Below are positions 53,537 through 63,070 of a DNA stretch of 64,000 bases, piece after piece (within the stretch, counting starts at the first letter, position 1; each line of letters starts with the position of its first letter). The stretch is from Symbiodinium kawagutii (Eukaryota; Sar; Dinophyceae; Suessiales; Symbiodiniaceae). Made by a program: the position numbers and the translations under genes. Under the pieces are notes generated by a model that was not told the DNA's origin, did no database searches, and worked only from the letters and a program-made list of their open reading frames with translations. The stretch is taken from positions 132,153-196,152 of the forward strand of contig VSDK01026402.1 in the NCBI GenBank assembly GCA_009767595.1, written 5' to 3'.

Positions 53537-53607
53537 TATATTGGAAGAGCTGCCAACCACTGTGGCTGACAAACATGATAGATATTCACAAATTGAGTTA
53601 CAAGACG
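53537..53607 (+). CDS. Candidate exon, frame ambiguous
   Basis: Lies between GGTAATGTTCAG and GTGATA. One frame reads ILEELPTTVADKHDRYSQIE; another reads YWKSCQPLWLTNMIDIHKLS. Both are open. Confidence 0.38.
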
Positions 53608-53897
53608 GTGATATTGATACCTATTGATACAAAGTAAATTGGGAATATATGTTCCAGTATTTTTCCATGGGTCAATTGGTCCTGCAGCCTGAAATCTGCT
53701 GATCGATTGGGTGTTGGATCCGCAGCTCTGACATGTTTGTGAAACGGAAAAGAATCTGTCAGGACACCCGTTTGTGATGCAATTTCCTGGGAATATCTGT
53801 TCAAGCACAGGGATACAAGCATCAATTATCCCTTTCCTTTATAGAACAGGCAAAACCAGGATACCTTGTCAATGACAAGGATGAACCACCAGATCAG

Positions 53898-54054
53898 GCT
53901 GCGTGGCTGTTGATTACGCATTTTCCCAGGGTTGGGAACTTTACACCAGGTCCCAAAGCCTCATCCAAGATGCCATCACCATGAAATCTGCCACAGGACA
54001 AACGGCATCTGCTAGTGCTGGTGATTTTGGTCCGATGGACAAGGACGCTCGCAT
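53898..54054 (+). CDS. Exon
   Basis: After CCACCAGATCAG (two lead bases) it reads CVAVDYAFSQGWELYTRSQS, then LIQDAITMKSATGQTASA, then GDFGPMDKDARM before GTCAAG. Periodicity is good and the Ser/Ala linker looks natural. Alternative frames are open over parts. Unrecognised family. Confidence 0.5.
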
Positions 54055-54399
54055 GGTCAAGTCATCGCGCTAGTTGGCTTTTGTTTGATGTGTTCGGGCG
54101 GTCGCTGCATGAGCGTGGATTGTGTACGCCGCTCTTGAATTTCAATGCCAAAAAATGGTGCATGGTTGGGGTAACTCCACTTCCGTACCCATATTGGATC
54201 TAATTTGCAGCTATCTCCATTATTTACTAGAAATTGACCATTGAGTACCGTTAAGCATGAATAATTACAAAACATTACTAAGCATCGGTTAGTTTCACCA
54301 CGATGGTGAACCTCGCCCGATTTGTCTTGGGTTCAGTTGACTCAGCCCACCGTTCAGGAGCTTGAAGGTCAAGGTCTGGTGGAGTACAACAAGGTGCAG

Positions 54400-54451
54400 C
54401 ATTAGCGGCAATGATGGCCAACGACATGCATTTGAGGTCCTGGAGCAAATG
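54400..54451 (+). CDS. Exon
   Basis: Lies between CAACAAGGTGCAG and GTGATA. With one lead base it reads ISGNDGQRHAFEVLEQM, in phase with the next exon. A second frame (LAAMMANDMHLRSWSK) is open. Confidence 0.45.
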
Positions 54452-54557
54452 GTGATATCCAACCTCTTTGATGCTAATATTTACAGGATGTTTGATACCA
54501 TTTTACATTGTGTTTTAGTACGAAGATGGAAGTCAATGAATGTGATCTGCTTCGCAG

Positions 54558-54652
54558 GTGTCAGAGATAGGACGTCAAGTTCGATGTTTTGTCCATTTCA
54601 ATCTTGCGATCTATTCCTTTATCCGTTGCCATATCTATCCAGAAATACCAAG
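54558..54652 (+). CDS. Exon
   Basis: Lies between CTGCTTCGCAG and GTAACA. Phase 0 reads VSEIGRQVRCFVHFNLAIYS, then FIRCHIYPEIP. It continues FEVLEQM of the previous exon. Mixed helix/strand, not recognised. Confidence 0.48.
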
Positions 54653-54834
54653 GTAACAATTTTTGACTAGTAAGTTCTATTTTATCATCAATGGGTATGA
54701 GCAATCATTAGTAACCATTAGTCACTCAGTCATTTCAATCCATTAGTTATCTAGACGGGAGCAATCATTCCTATTCCAAACATTTGTAGCCATTAGGAAC
54801 CCTCAGTAAGCATTAGTAGCCATTAGTAACCAAT

Positions 54835-54937
54835 CTGGTGGTTTCTTAAAATAGTGGACCCCAAAAAAGGTTGGTTTACTACTATAAATAGTTAATCAAC
54901 AGGATGATTTAGGGGTTCCCTATTTTGAGAAACCCAT
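54835..54937. mobile_element. Family B MITE, TSD CCAAT
   Basis: Ends are CTGGTGGTTTCTTAAAATAG and TATTTTGAGAAACCCAT. CCAAT flanks at 54830-54834 and 54938-54942. Confidence 0.84.
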
Positions 54938-55021
54938 CCAATCAACCATTGCATCACCAGTAACCCTTCGTAGACATTGGGTACCAGTCACACCCAGCCT
55001 AGTCGCCTGGCCACCTCAACT

Positions 55022-55078
55022 CCAGGTGCTTCAAGACGCAGGCTATGTCGCTCAGCCGATGATCAACATGGCATGGGT
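55022..55078 (+). CDS. Candidate exon
   Basis: After CAACTCCAG the phase-0 frame reads GAYVAQPMINMAW-type sequence (VLQDAGYVAQPMINMAW) before GTAGCC. The frame stays open for another 90 codons over AAACCATGGGG-like direct repeats, which are probably not coding. Confidence 0.4.
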
Positions 55079-55545
55079 AGCCCACCAGGGAACCAAAGGG
55101 AAACCATGGGGAAACCATGAGGAAACCACGCAGAACCCCAATTTTTCGGATACTCCGGAAACTTCAAAAGTTATAACGACCGGACGAACTGAGTCAAAAG
55201 AATTGAGCAGAGAAGTCAGCAAGGTCTTGGAGAGAGACCACTTGGTGGTTCACCAGAGTTCGCCGGTTCGCCCCTTTTTTTGCTGGGAGTTGTCACTTGG
55301 TTTTAAGGGGTACGCGAGAGACCTTGGCAGTACCTGGCCCCACATAGATGAGTGAGCAACCACGGTCACTAGAAGTTGGTTGAAACTCTGCCACCCGTGG
55401 GTGTTTCAGCAACATTTTCATATAGTTGCGCATCTAAGTATCATCATAACACTAATCGGAGACGCCGCCCCCTAAGAAGTCTCTTCCAGCAGTTCCGCCC
55501 GTGTTAGTTGCATGCAAACTGCAATAAAGCACTTTGTCGTGTCAG

Positions 55546-55728
55546 TGCAACCTTGCAAAGATACAAGACGTGACAAGAATCACTAGCTTTCGTGATCAAA
55601 TGTGGAAGAGGCAACTTTTACAAGAGCCTCATAGGTTCTCGCATGGCACATTTAGGGTTGACATTCTACGTGCCCAAATGAGCAGTGGAAGTTTCTTGCA
55701 GAAGTTCTTCCAGAGTTTCTGCCTTTAG
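55546..55728 (+). CDS. Exon, possibly C-terminal
   Basis: After GTCGTGTCAG the phase-0 frame runs 60 codons to TAG: CNLAKIQDVTRITSFRDQMW, then KRQLLQEPHRFSHGTFRV, then DILRAQMSSGSFLQKFFQSF. The other frames close. It could be the end of the 51-55 kb gene. Unrecognised family. Confidence 0.52.
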   Translation, partial: CNLAKIQDVTRITSFRDQMWKRQLLQEPHRFSHGTFRVDILRAQMSSGSFLQKFFQSFCL

Positions 55729-55796
55729 TTGACACCCGAGAGAAGGGGATCTGTCACGAGGCTTGGCTTGTTTTGATTCCATTTGGCTTTAATGGC

Positions 55797-55890
55797 TGGG
55801 GGTACCTCAATCATCCAATATGAAATAATCAATATGAATCATGTATAGTAATAAACCAAGCTCTTTTTGAAACCATTATTTTGAGAAACC
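55797..55890. mobile_element. Family B MITE variant
   Basis: GGGGGTACCTCAATCATCC at the left, TATTTTGAGAAACCATC at the right. The next AG (TTTACAG) is the acceptor of the exon at 55902. Confidence 0.65.
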
Positions 55891-55901
55891 ATCATTTACA
55901 G

Positions 55902-56069
55902 CTGCTAGTTGAAGCTTTTGGTTATCGTTGTGACTGTGCTCGAATCCTTCACGAGGAAACATTGTCAGCAGCTGAGGATATGGACATTCTGCGGGAGCTG
56001 AAGGAAGAAGAAGAGGCTGATCCAAGAGAGACAAGGGAGCACCCGAAAAGGGATTGCAGGCACTCATTT
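55902..56069 (+). CDS. Exon, acidic coiled coil, next to MITEs at both ends
   Basis: After CATCATTTACAG the phase-0 frame reads LLVEAFGYRCDCARILHEET, then LSAAEDMDILRELKEEEEAD, then PRETREHPKRDCRHSF, ending at the family B insertion at 56070. A GC donor after GATTGCAG is possible. The helix LSAAEDMDILRELKEEEE is strongly acidic. Confidence 0.6.
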
Positions 56070-56169
56070 AGCGGTTTCTAAAAATGGAGAACACCAAAAA
56101 TGGTTGGTTTACTACTATAAATGGCTTACAATGGATGATTTGGGAGTACCCCTATTTTGAGAAACCCCC
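56070..56169. mobile_element. Family B MITE inside a reading frame, TSD ATTT
   Basis: Left end AGCGGTTTCTAAAAATGGAG, right end CTATTTTGAGAAACCCCC. ATTT at 56066-56069 and 56170-56173. Removing it with one ATTT joins the 55902 frame in phase to DIPNDTVISRPYVHRHE. Confidence 0.85.
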
Positions 56170-56289
56170 ATTTGATATACCCAATGATACAGTTATCAGT
56201 CGGCCCTATGTTCATCGCCATGAGTCGAGGCAGCTTCTAAAATGTATCCCTTTACGAGTCGTTCGTCATGTGTGTCGTAGGCGGTATTG
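56170..56289 (+). CDS. Continuation of the interrupted frame
   Basis: Reads DIPNDTVISRPYVHRHESRQ, then LLKCIPLRVVRHVCRRRY and TGA, in the frame that a precise loss of the element would restore. An acceptor AATGATACAG lies inside at 56192. Basic C-terminal tail. Confidence 0.45.
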
Positions 56290-56694
56290 AGAGCTTGTTG
56301 GGATGGAGGTACTCCGAAGCATCCGAGAGTCGGTGGTAATCGCATGTGGGGTAGCAGGTGTTTGCAACGTCAAGAGATTAGTTATAGCCATACATAGCCT
56401 TAGCATTAGTCCTTGGATTCGTTGGTCACACTCTTTTGTTGGTTGGATATCACCAGCATACCTTTCTTAGTCGCTTTCAGCGCACCCACATCAATCCATC
56501 CGCTTTTCATGGGAGATCCATTTTATAGCATAATAGCCATCTATAGCCATCTATAGCCATCTATAGCCTGTGTATGTCAAACCAGCTAATTCTTGAGACA
56601 TCACTCTGCGATTTAGCTCAAGAAACTGGTGCAACATCTCACAGCTGGATGGATCTACTGTCGGTCGCTGGCTGTTCCCCACGACTCGCTGTAG
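56290..56694. other. Probable intron
   Basis: ATAGCCATCT repeats at 56525-56570. A GC-richer patch before 56694 is open (LDGSTVGRWLFPTTRC after ACATCTCACAG), a weak alternative exon. Confidence 0.45.
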
Positions 56695-56770
56695 GTTGAG
56701 GAGATGTTCCGCGCGATCCAATGTCGGCACAGCCCTCGGTGGTCGGGGGAAGGGGCGAAGCGAAATGCAG
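56695..56770 (+). CDS. Candidate exon, EF-hand-like start
   Basis: After GACTCGCTGTAG the phase-0 frame reads VEEMFRAIQCRHSPRWSGEG, then AKRNA before GCATGG. VEEMFRAI resembles VEEVFKLF of the EF-hand exon at 39131, but no loop follows. GC-rich. Confidence 0.38.
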
Positions 56771-57071
56771 GCATGGTAGCTTCAATGATGGCTAGTCATA
56801 GCCATGATCATGAATTTATTGGTGGCAAATCATGGCTATTATCATGATTGATGATGGCTTTCATGATGGCCAATCATGGCTATCATGATTGATGATGGCG
56901 AAATAATGGTGGCTAATTTAGCATTTAATCATTGTTAGTTAATTGATTAAAGATTGATGACGGCCTGACGGCTGATCATGGCGAATTAATGGCTACTCTT
57001 GTTTTGATGATAACCAATATTGGCTACATGCTTGATGGTGAGGCAATAGTCTAAGAGACACAAGTCAGCAG
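56771..57071. repeat. Short TCATGATTGATGATGGC repeats
   Basis: Irregular repeats of GGCTATCATGATTGATG over 56800-56900. No exon. Confidence 0.6.
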
Positions 57072-57115
57072 CCAACCATCCTTCGGCGGACACCACGGAC
57101 AAGCACAGAGACAAA
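57072..57115 (+). CDS. Short exon, GTATGC donor
   Basis: Lies between CAAGTCAGCAG and GTATGC. With two lead bases it reads NHPSADTTDKHRDK, 14 codons. A phase-0 frame is also open (PTILRRTPRTSTETKYAI). Confidence 0.42.
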
Positions 57116-57228
57116 GTATGCGATCCGACAAGCTTCAACAACCCCTAGCCAAAGTAGATCCTTCACAGATAAACCACTACAGATGGATAGATGGTTGGTT
57201 TTCCACTTCTAGGTTCGTTTGCCAGAGT

Positions 57229-57305
57229 GTTTGTTGAATGCTTGGAGATGGATGAAGTTATGTCGGTTTCAAAAGGAGCAATCTGCGAGCCGCAAACTTG
57301 AATGT
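57229..57305 (+). CDS. Candidate exon, frame ambiguous
   Basis: After CGTTTGCCAG one frame reads VFVECLEMDEVMSVSKGAIC (purine-first codons), another CLLNAWRWMKLCRFQKEQSA. The end is not fixed. Confidence 0.38.
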
Positions 57306-57751
57306 CCATGGAAGGTCTCAAGACCAAGCCGCGAGCAGTATGATGATAATGTTGACTAATCATTTATCATTGACTGTGATTAATCAGAATCATCACCACT
57401 AATTACCTACTACGGTACCATCATCATCCATGATCAAACATCAGCAATAATTGGTAAGTGACGGGTCCATCATTGTCCACTATCAAACATGAGTAACGAT
57501 TCATAGTTACTGTGAACCAACAAGTGACGGTTGTTGTTGTGCTTTTATTTGGGTATGTGCCAGTTCATAGTGGTACCAGCAGTCAACCAATGGTATCCCG
57601 GTATCCATTTGTAAAATATTTTTTTTTGCTGGGGCCTCCATTGGTTCCCCGTCATGGCTTGGTGGGGCTTCCCTGGGTTACCGGTCATGGCTTGGCTGCC
57701 GAAGGGTTGCCATGTGAAGGGCGCCATGTGATCTCCACTCAACGGGCGCAG
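57306..57751. other. Intron-like; imperfect 33-bp repeat
   Basis: GGTCATGGCTTGG occurs twice (57652 and 57683) in a GC-richer stretch. The frame over 57512-57790 lacks clear splice sites. Confidence 0.4.
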
Positions 57752-57810
57752 TCCATGGATCCAGGCCGGAACACAAGCAACTCTTCCTGAAGCTTTTGAA
57801 GCGGATTTGA
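57752..57810 (+). CDS. Weak candidate exon
   Basis: After CAACGGGCGCAG (two lead bases) it reads HGSRPEHKQLFLKLLKRI and TGA. Basic helix. Confidence 0.35.
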
Positions 57811-58735
57811 TGGCCTGCAGTGCTCACAGAGTGAAGCCATAGGGAGACCAGAAAAAGGGTGGGCTTATTAAGGGTTAACAATGGTTGACCATTGTTATTG
57901 ACAAGGGATGATGAGCTATAATGGGGGATTTTCCAACTATAATGGTTGGTTTACTACTACAAATGGTCAATCAACTGGATGACTTGGGGGTACCCCCATT
58001 TTCACAAACCACCAAATGATCAAATTCTCAGGACTGTCCGTTCTGCTAAATCAAATGAGTTGTGAAGCAGATGAGCCTCAGTGCTGCCATGTCGTAATGC
58101 AAAATCCGGAGTTAAGAGGTACAAAGTGGGCCCCCAACCACTTATAAGTTGGGTTACAACCCCTATAACTGGTAGTTAACCCTCGTTAGATTAGTTATAA
58201 ACCAACTTATAAATGGTTGGGGGCCCACATTGTAGAAACTCATGCTACGTTCACCCTGATCAGCTGCATTCATCGATTGGTTGTGATGTTCAGCTGGTGT
58301 AACAAGGAGTATCAGCAGTACTGTTCCTGAATATACAAGGTAACATATGGTATAGGTAAGGGTCACAAAAGGGATTCTTCAATCATCAGTTGGTGTACAA
58401 TGATTGAGGAATACCTCAGTACACTGTCAACGGAAACAATGGGCATTGCTCATCCAGGGCTGCTATCGTCCATGTGGCTACATGAGAGCCAAAATGGCAT
58501 AGCTTTTTTGTGCTGAACGGAGAATCAACACATGCAGTCATTATACAAGAAATGAAACAGGTCAAGAAAACTGGTCATGAGACCAGCAACGTGTTCAGCC
58601 TCCATGCTGACTGGACCCCCAAGTGTGAAACAAAAAGCATGGTGAAACCCATACAGCCTGACAAGGGCTAAAGTGCACAAGACTAAAATAATCCTTCATT
58701 GATTTGTTGGGGGTCCCAATTTTTTGGAAATGCCA
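57811..58735. other. Intron-like with family B and F elements
   Basis: Family B at about 57832-58013 (GAAGCCATAGGGAGACCAG ... CCATTTTCACAAACCACC). Family F at 58119-58236. No exon. Confidence 0.55.
58119..58236. mobile_element. Family F inverted-repeat element
   Basis: GTACAAAGTGGGCCCCCAAC, then CACTTATAAG, faces TTATAAATGGTTGGGGGCCC, then ACATTGTAG. A related, more diverged copy lies at 59818-59925. Confidence 0.75.
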
Positions 58736-58970
58736 CAGGAATGGAGTCTCAGACTCGCCCGGTCTGCTCGGTGTTTCAGCCGCGTCTCACCCCTGCCAGC
58801 GCAAGGCGTTGGTTGTATAGGCTAACGCGAGTGCCCGAAAAAAGGGGCCACCAAGAGCAGCGAACATCAAATCCAAACGTCGTTGGAGATACAGCTCTCA
58901 CAGTCCTTTTTGATCACGTGCCTCTCATGCTACAGAATTTGCCCATTTGTAGAGTCTTGATTTACCCTTT
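58736..58970 (+). CDS. Candidate exon(s), frame ambiguous
   Basis: After AATGCCACAG a frame reads MESQTRPVCSVFQPRLTPAS and stays open through RTSNPNVVGDTALTVLFDHV and PLMLQNLPICRVLIYPLV. A one-lead-base frame (NGVSDSPGLLGVSAASHPCQ) ends at GTTGTA. Probably two exons, the second after AAGAGCAG at 58860. A family E element follows. Confidence 0.4.
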
Positions 58971-59068
58971 GGTAAACTAGCCTGGCAATGGAAAATCCAC
59001 CATTTATAGCTGGTGTCGTAGGGTTAAAAAAAAAAATCGTGGCTTTTCCATTGCCAGATCAGCCTACC
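58968..59068. mobile_element. Family E inverted-repeat element
   Basis: TTGGTAAACTAGCCTGGCAA, then TGGAAAATCCACC, faces GGCTTTTCCATTGCCAGATC, then AGCCTACC. Confidence 0.75.
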
Positions 59069-59081
59069 GGAGAGTCTCCAG

Positions 59082-59182
59082 GCTTGAAATTCACAGCGCG
59101 AATTGAGGTGGGCACCACATCTTTGTGTTTTCCTTGGAGGACGGGGCCCGACCGTCCGTACGACTCATGCATCTCCAATAAA
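59082..59182 (+). CDS. Exon, possibly C-terminal
   Basis: After GAGAGTCTCCAG (two lead bases) it reads LKFTARIEVGTTSLCFPWRT, then GPDRPYDSCISNK and TGA. It starts just after the family E element. The TGA may be real, or a donor may precede it. Confidence 0.48.
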
Positions 59183-59248
59183 TGAAACCTGAATGGCATC
59201 AAACTTGCGTCAGTGAGCCCTAGTGAGCCAAACCCACTCAACTCATTT

Positions 59249-59346
59249 GGTGGTTTCTCAAAATAGGGAACCCCCAAATCATCCTTTATTAGCCATTTAT
59301 AGTAATAAACTAACTTTTTTTTGGTCCCCTATTTAGAGAAACACCC
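59249..59346. mobile_element. Family B MITE
   Basis: GGTGGTTTCTCAAAATAGGG at the left, CTATTTAGAGAAACACCC at the right; flanked by ATTT/CTTT. Confidence 0.78.
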
Positions 59347-60323
59347 CTTTGGGAGTTGTAGATGATGCTAATGATGCTATAATGGGCATGTGATGGCATA
59401 TGTAGTCTTTGTAGTAGTGGTGCACATTCTAAGAGGAGTTGACTCATCTGTGTCGTTCTGTCGATCCCGGGAACAGAAGAACGCTAGTCACAGCCACACC
59501 GTCCAAGACGAATCTGTTGTACCACAACCTTGTCGCATAGTCACAGGACGGTGGCAATGAAGTACGAATCTAGGTAGCCTTTAGGAAAACTGGCTGATGA
59601 TGGGTAAGAATATAAATAGTTGACAATTACTAAGCAGTTGCTAAAATCAACAATATCTTAGGTGACCAATGATTTTAGGTTTATAATTACAATTACTAAC
59701 CTGACTGATGGTTTTTAGCATGTTTCGATGTTCCCTTGTAATTATTAACAAATGGTTTGTTGACTAGTATTGTTCATATGGGTTGAAACGACCAACCAGC
59801 AACAATAACCAACGACTCAATAGGTACAAGGTGGGGCCTCCTTCACTTATAAGTTGGTTAAGCCATTTAACAAGCTGGTTCTATCTACCATAACGCGTAG
59901 TTACCCTAGTTATGAACCAACAAATCGCAAACTGGCAGTGGGTCAGTTCACCCTTAGTCCCCCTGGTTTTCCTATCTTTAACCATGGTTTTCCCTATGAA
60001 CTTGTTGGTTACTATCCCCATGAAATGGGTCGGTTAACTGCTTGACCCATAGCCATATAGTTGATAAAAATCCCGTATAGTTGTCAGCTATCATCCCCTA
60101 TTATTAACCATTACAGGTTGGTTAACCATTAATCATCTATTATTAACCACTAGTATCCCCTATTACTAACCATTCACCATTATTAACCATATAGTTGGTA
60201 TATCTCCCCTATAGTTGGGGAGATATGAACCATGTACAACCAGCTATACCGTTGCTTAACTACTGAACCCGGTCGCTCCCCAACGTTGCCCACTGGCATC
60301 GACCCCTGACACCGAGCCCACAG
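59347..60323. other. Intron-like with family A, F and C elements
   Basis: Family A at 59705-59799 (CTGATGGTTTTTAGCATG ... GAAACGACCAACCAG). Family F at 59818-59925. Family C in reverse at about 59931-60054, ending GCTTGACCCATAGCC. CCCCTATTATTAACC repeats at 60085-60190. Confidence 0.6.
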
Positions 60324-60420
60324 GCTCTTGGAGCCAGCGGACGCGGCCGGCCGCGGTCGTTGCCTCCGGGAGGCAGGGGGAGTGATGACGTTTCCGGTGG
60401 CGACACCTGGATCCTGGATG
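60324..60420 (+). CDS. Strong GC-rich exon
   Basis: Lies between CGAGCCCACAG and GTGATT. Phase 0 reads ALGASGRGRPRSLPPGGRGS, then DDVSGGDTWILD. GC is the highest in the right half of the window and codons end in G or C. A Gly/Arg linker followed by an acidic segment. Confidence 0.56.
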
Positions 60421-61150
60421 GTGATTCCAAGGGGTGACTGTGGGTTGACCAGAGGGTTAACATGGGTCAAGTATGGGTAATAATGCAATGGTCAACTATG
60501 TTAAACATGGGTTAACATGGGTTAACTATGCTTGAGAACAGAGTTTCAACATGGGAAAATAAGCAGCAATGGTCAAGCAGTTGATCATTGTTGAATTCAT
60601 TGACTGAGCCATGGGTAGTGACCAGGAATGATGTAAAGTATTTGCTTATTACTAACCATTGGTTCATTGCTTATAGGCTAAATCAGCAATCAGATTCTCA
60701 GATAGGGAATATATCCCGGCATCAAGATAGGGATAAACCATGCTTAGCCACCAAGATAGTTTCAACCAGGTTAGCGAAGGCTAAGAATAGTAGATACAAT
60801 AACCAGCAATAGTCAAACTATTGATCGTATAGGGCTTGTTGTAGCCCATGGCCAGGACTCATGACCTAACAATAGTTCTTAACCAACCAAAGACTAATAG
60901 GATTTGGGATTTGGGATTGTTTCATGGCCTTTTTGTTTTGGAGATTTGGCAACCACCGGCTAGATCCAGGGGTGGATGGTGACCTGTGATAAGAAACCAA
61001 TGGATTACTCATGGATCATGGTAGCCGCCATTTTGCTGGAAATCAATCCTCAATATGGTTAAAGCCTATCATTAAGCATTATTGGTTAACCCTATGAATG
61101 GCTGCTCACCCATGGTAGTCCTCAACAACTTTGGGACTTGCGCAGCAGAG
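60421..61150. other. Probable intron
   Basis: AACATGGGTTAACTATG repeats at 60450-60540; no exon supported. Confidence 0.5.
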
Positions 61151-61164
61151 TACACTGGGACAGT

Positions 61165-61230
61165 TCAACTTGAGTAAGCCTCGAGGGCCTTCCCGATGTC
61201 AAGAAATGCGAAGCGTCCGGGTTTTCAGGT
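61165..61230 (+). CDS. Candidate exon
   Basis: After CTGGGACAG the phase-0 frame reads FNLSKPRGPSRCQEMRSVRV, then F before GTGCCG. It lies just upstream of a truncated family A element (about 61252-61340). Confidence 0.4.
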
Positions 61231-61411
61231 GCCGTCGTTGTGGAAAAAGTCTAGTTGGTGGTTTTAAGCATGTTATATTTTCTCAATATTTGGGATGATT
61301 GGTTGACTAGAATGTTGGGATGGCTGCACTATCCACAAATCAGTGATCATTTTAACCGTTATTAACCCCCAAGTGACCACGAATTGACCATGCCTTATGA
61401 ACAACAAGCAG

Positions 61412-61533
61412 TTGTGGTAATATTTCTGGAAGCTGGTGCATCCCTTTGTATTGCTTCGCTGGTGGTTGGGAGGGAGCGAGGCCAGGAGCCAGCGGTATCC
61501 TGCCCCAGCCCTTGGTGTGGAGCCACCAGGAGG
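61412..61533 (+). CDS. Exon with membrane-like helix, donor at a MITE edge
   Basis: After GAACAACAAGCAG (two lead bases) it reads VVIFLEAGASLCIASLVVGR, then ERGQEPAVSCPSPWCGATRR. The first 19 residues could span a membrane. The donor GTTGGG is the first part of the family C element at 61533. Confidence 0.52.
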
Positions 61534-61643
61534 GTTGGGTCAATATTAACCAACCATAGTGGGGGATATTAACCAACAATAGTGGTGGTAAAACAATGGC
61601 TATTGATAGGGGAACCAGGGGTACGGGGTTTTGACCCACTGCC
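61533..61643. mobile_element. Family C MITE
   Basis: GGTTGGGTCAATATTAACC at the left, GGGTTTTGACCCACTGCC at the right. The usual CACAG is CACTG here, so the built-in acceptor is lost. Confidence 0.78.
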
Positions 61644-62159
61644 ATTTATCATACAATTTACATCTGTTTATTTTCTCACTATACACATTTTCTGGATCTG
61701 CAACATGATTACACATTTACCCGTATTTACCTGTTTCCAAAATATCTCTATATAGATATATTGAGATACACCTCCTCATAAGATAAATGATATTGAATGA
61801 TATTAAGTGATAGCATCTAATATTAGCTCTTATTCACCAAAAGGACTAACATGATCTTTGAATGTATATGTATATGTATATATGTATGCAGTTTTTTTTA
61901 GAAGTATCCGCATATATACCTTGGATACATACTAACCTCTAATATCAGTATACCTTTATGTATATATATATATATGCATCTAAGTTTGTATATATCGAAC
62001 TGATATAAGTATAACTTTATTAGTGTCATGATGTGTCATGTAACCTTATGTTTGAAAAAACATGTATATGTAATATATATATAATAAATATATAGAAATA
62101 TTTATATATCATGTGACCTCCAACATCTCAAGTTTTTAACCTGCAAAATCTCTCCGCAG
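61644..62159. repeat. TA-rich intron
   Basis: TATATGTATA tracts over 61863-61885, 61960-61990 and 62065-62110. No exon. Confidence 0.7.
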
Positions 62160-62233
62160 ATGCCGTGGGCCGCTGGAAAGGCGAGCGGTGTTCCTCCGCT
62201 GTAGCGGCAACCGGACCGAGGCAACGGGGGGGG
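62160..62233 (+). CDS. GC-rich candidate exon, frame ambiguous
   Basis: After AATCTCTCCGCAG all three frames are open. With two lead bases it reads AVGRWKGERCSSAVAATGPR before GTCCGG; phase 0 reads MPWAAGKASG before GTGTTC. High GC against TA-rich flanks argues for an exon. Confidence 0.45.
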
Positions 62234-63031
62234 TCCGGGGATGACCGGGGACCAGGGGATGCGGGCTCGGGATGGCTGAGATCGTAGGGATAGAGGTTGG
62301 TTGTGGCGTAGGGGATCATAGGGGTTGAGGATAGGATAGGGGTTGAGGATATGACATCCTTTATAGGATCATATGAGGATCGTAGGGGTTAGTCAAAAAG
62401 TCGATGATTATAGGGGCTTATTAGCAGATGAGTTGGTGAAAAAGTGGGATGGGAAATGAAGTGGATGATAAAGGATCGCAAGGATAATAGTGGATGATTG
62501 TAGAACTACTAATAGGTCAGTAGTGGTTGATCATAGTGGATAGTAATGGGTCAGGAATTGGCGATCTAGCTGCCTGAGAGGGGATAATCAAACGATAGCT
62601 TGGTCGTGGTTAATCATGGGGATTGCCGACAAGTAGAGGATCATTACTAGCGCATTATGATTAAGAATAGGGGATTGAGCAACAATGAGCAATAGATCAT
62701 TGCTGAGCAACTATTGCTGCATGGAGTTGATTGTATACTAATGATATGTAAGGATCATTATCAGTAGTGAGCTAATAGTAGGGATTTGAACCCCTGACAA
62801 TTTGATGAATATGAACTAAGAAGAGGTATAGGGGTTGGCAATCCGGGTTATTAACATTGATCTCCAATGAATGTCATGGGGCTCAAGTATAGTAATAGCA
62901 ACCAGTATTTAATGATCGACCCCATGTTGAGTGTGATGATAGTGAAATTGGTGATGAAAATCATGTTGTCACCATTCAAACATCATTATGATCACTTGTT
63001 ATCACTGTCGGAAATGTCTAGCCTCGTTCAG
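62234..63031. other. Probable intron
   Basis: GGATCATAGGGGTTGAGGATA-like short repeats at 62280-62420, then AT-rich sequence. Confidence 0.5.
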
Positions 63032-63070
63032 TCGGGCATTGTGCCCAGTCCATCCCCATGGCCTCGCAAC
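63032..63070 (+). CDS. Short exon, consensus GTGAGC donor
   Basis: Lies between GCCTCGTTCAG and GTGAGC. Phase 0 reads SGIVPSPSPWPRN (13 codons). Pro/Ser linker. Confidence 0.45.

Noticed and set aside
55078..55355. Extension of the 55022 frame over 90 further codons
   Set aside because: It crosses AAACCATGGGG-type direct repeats, all three frames are open for long stretches, and a GTAGCC donor precedes it.
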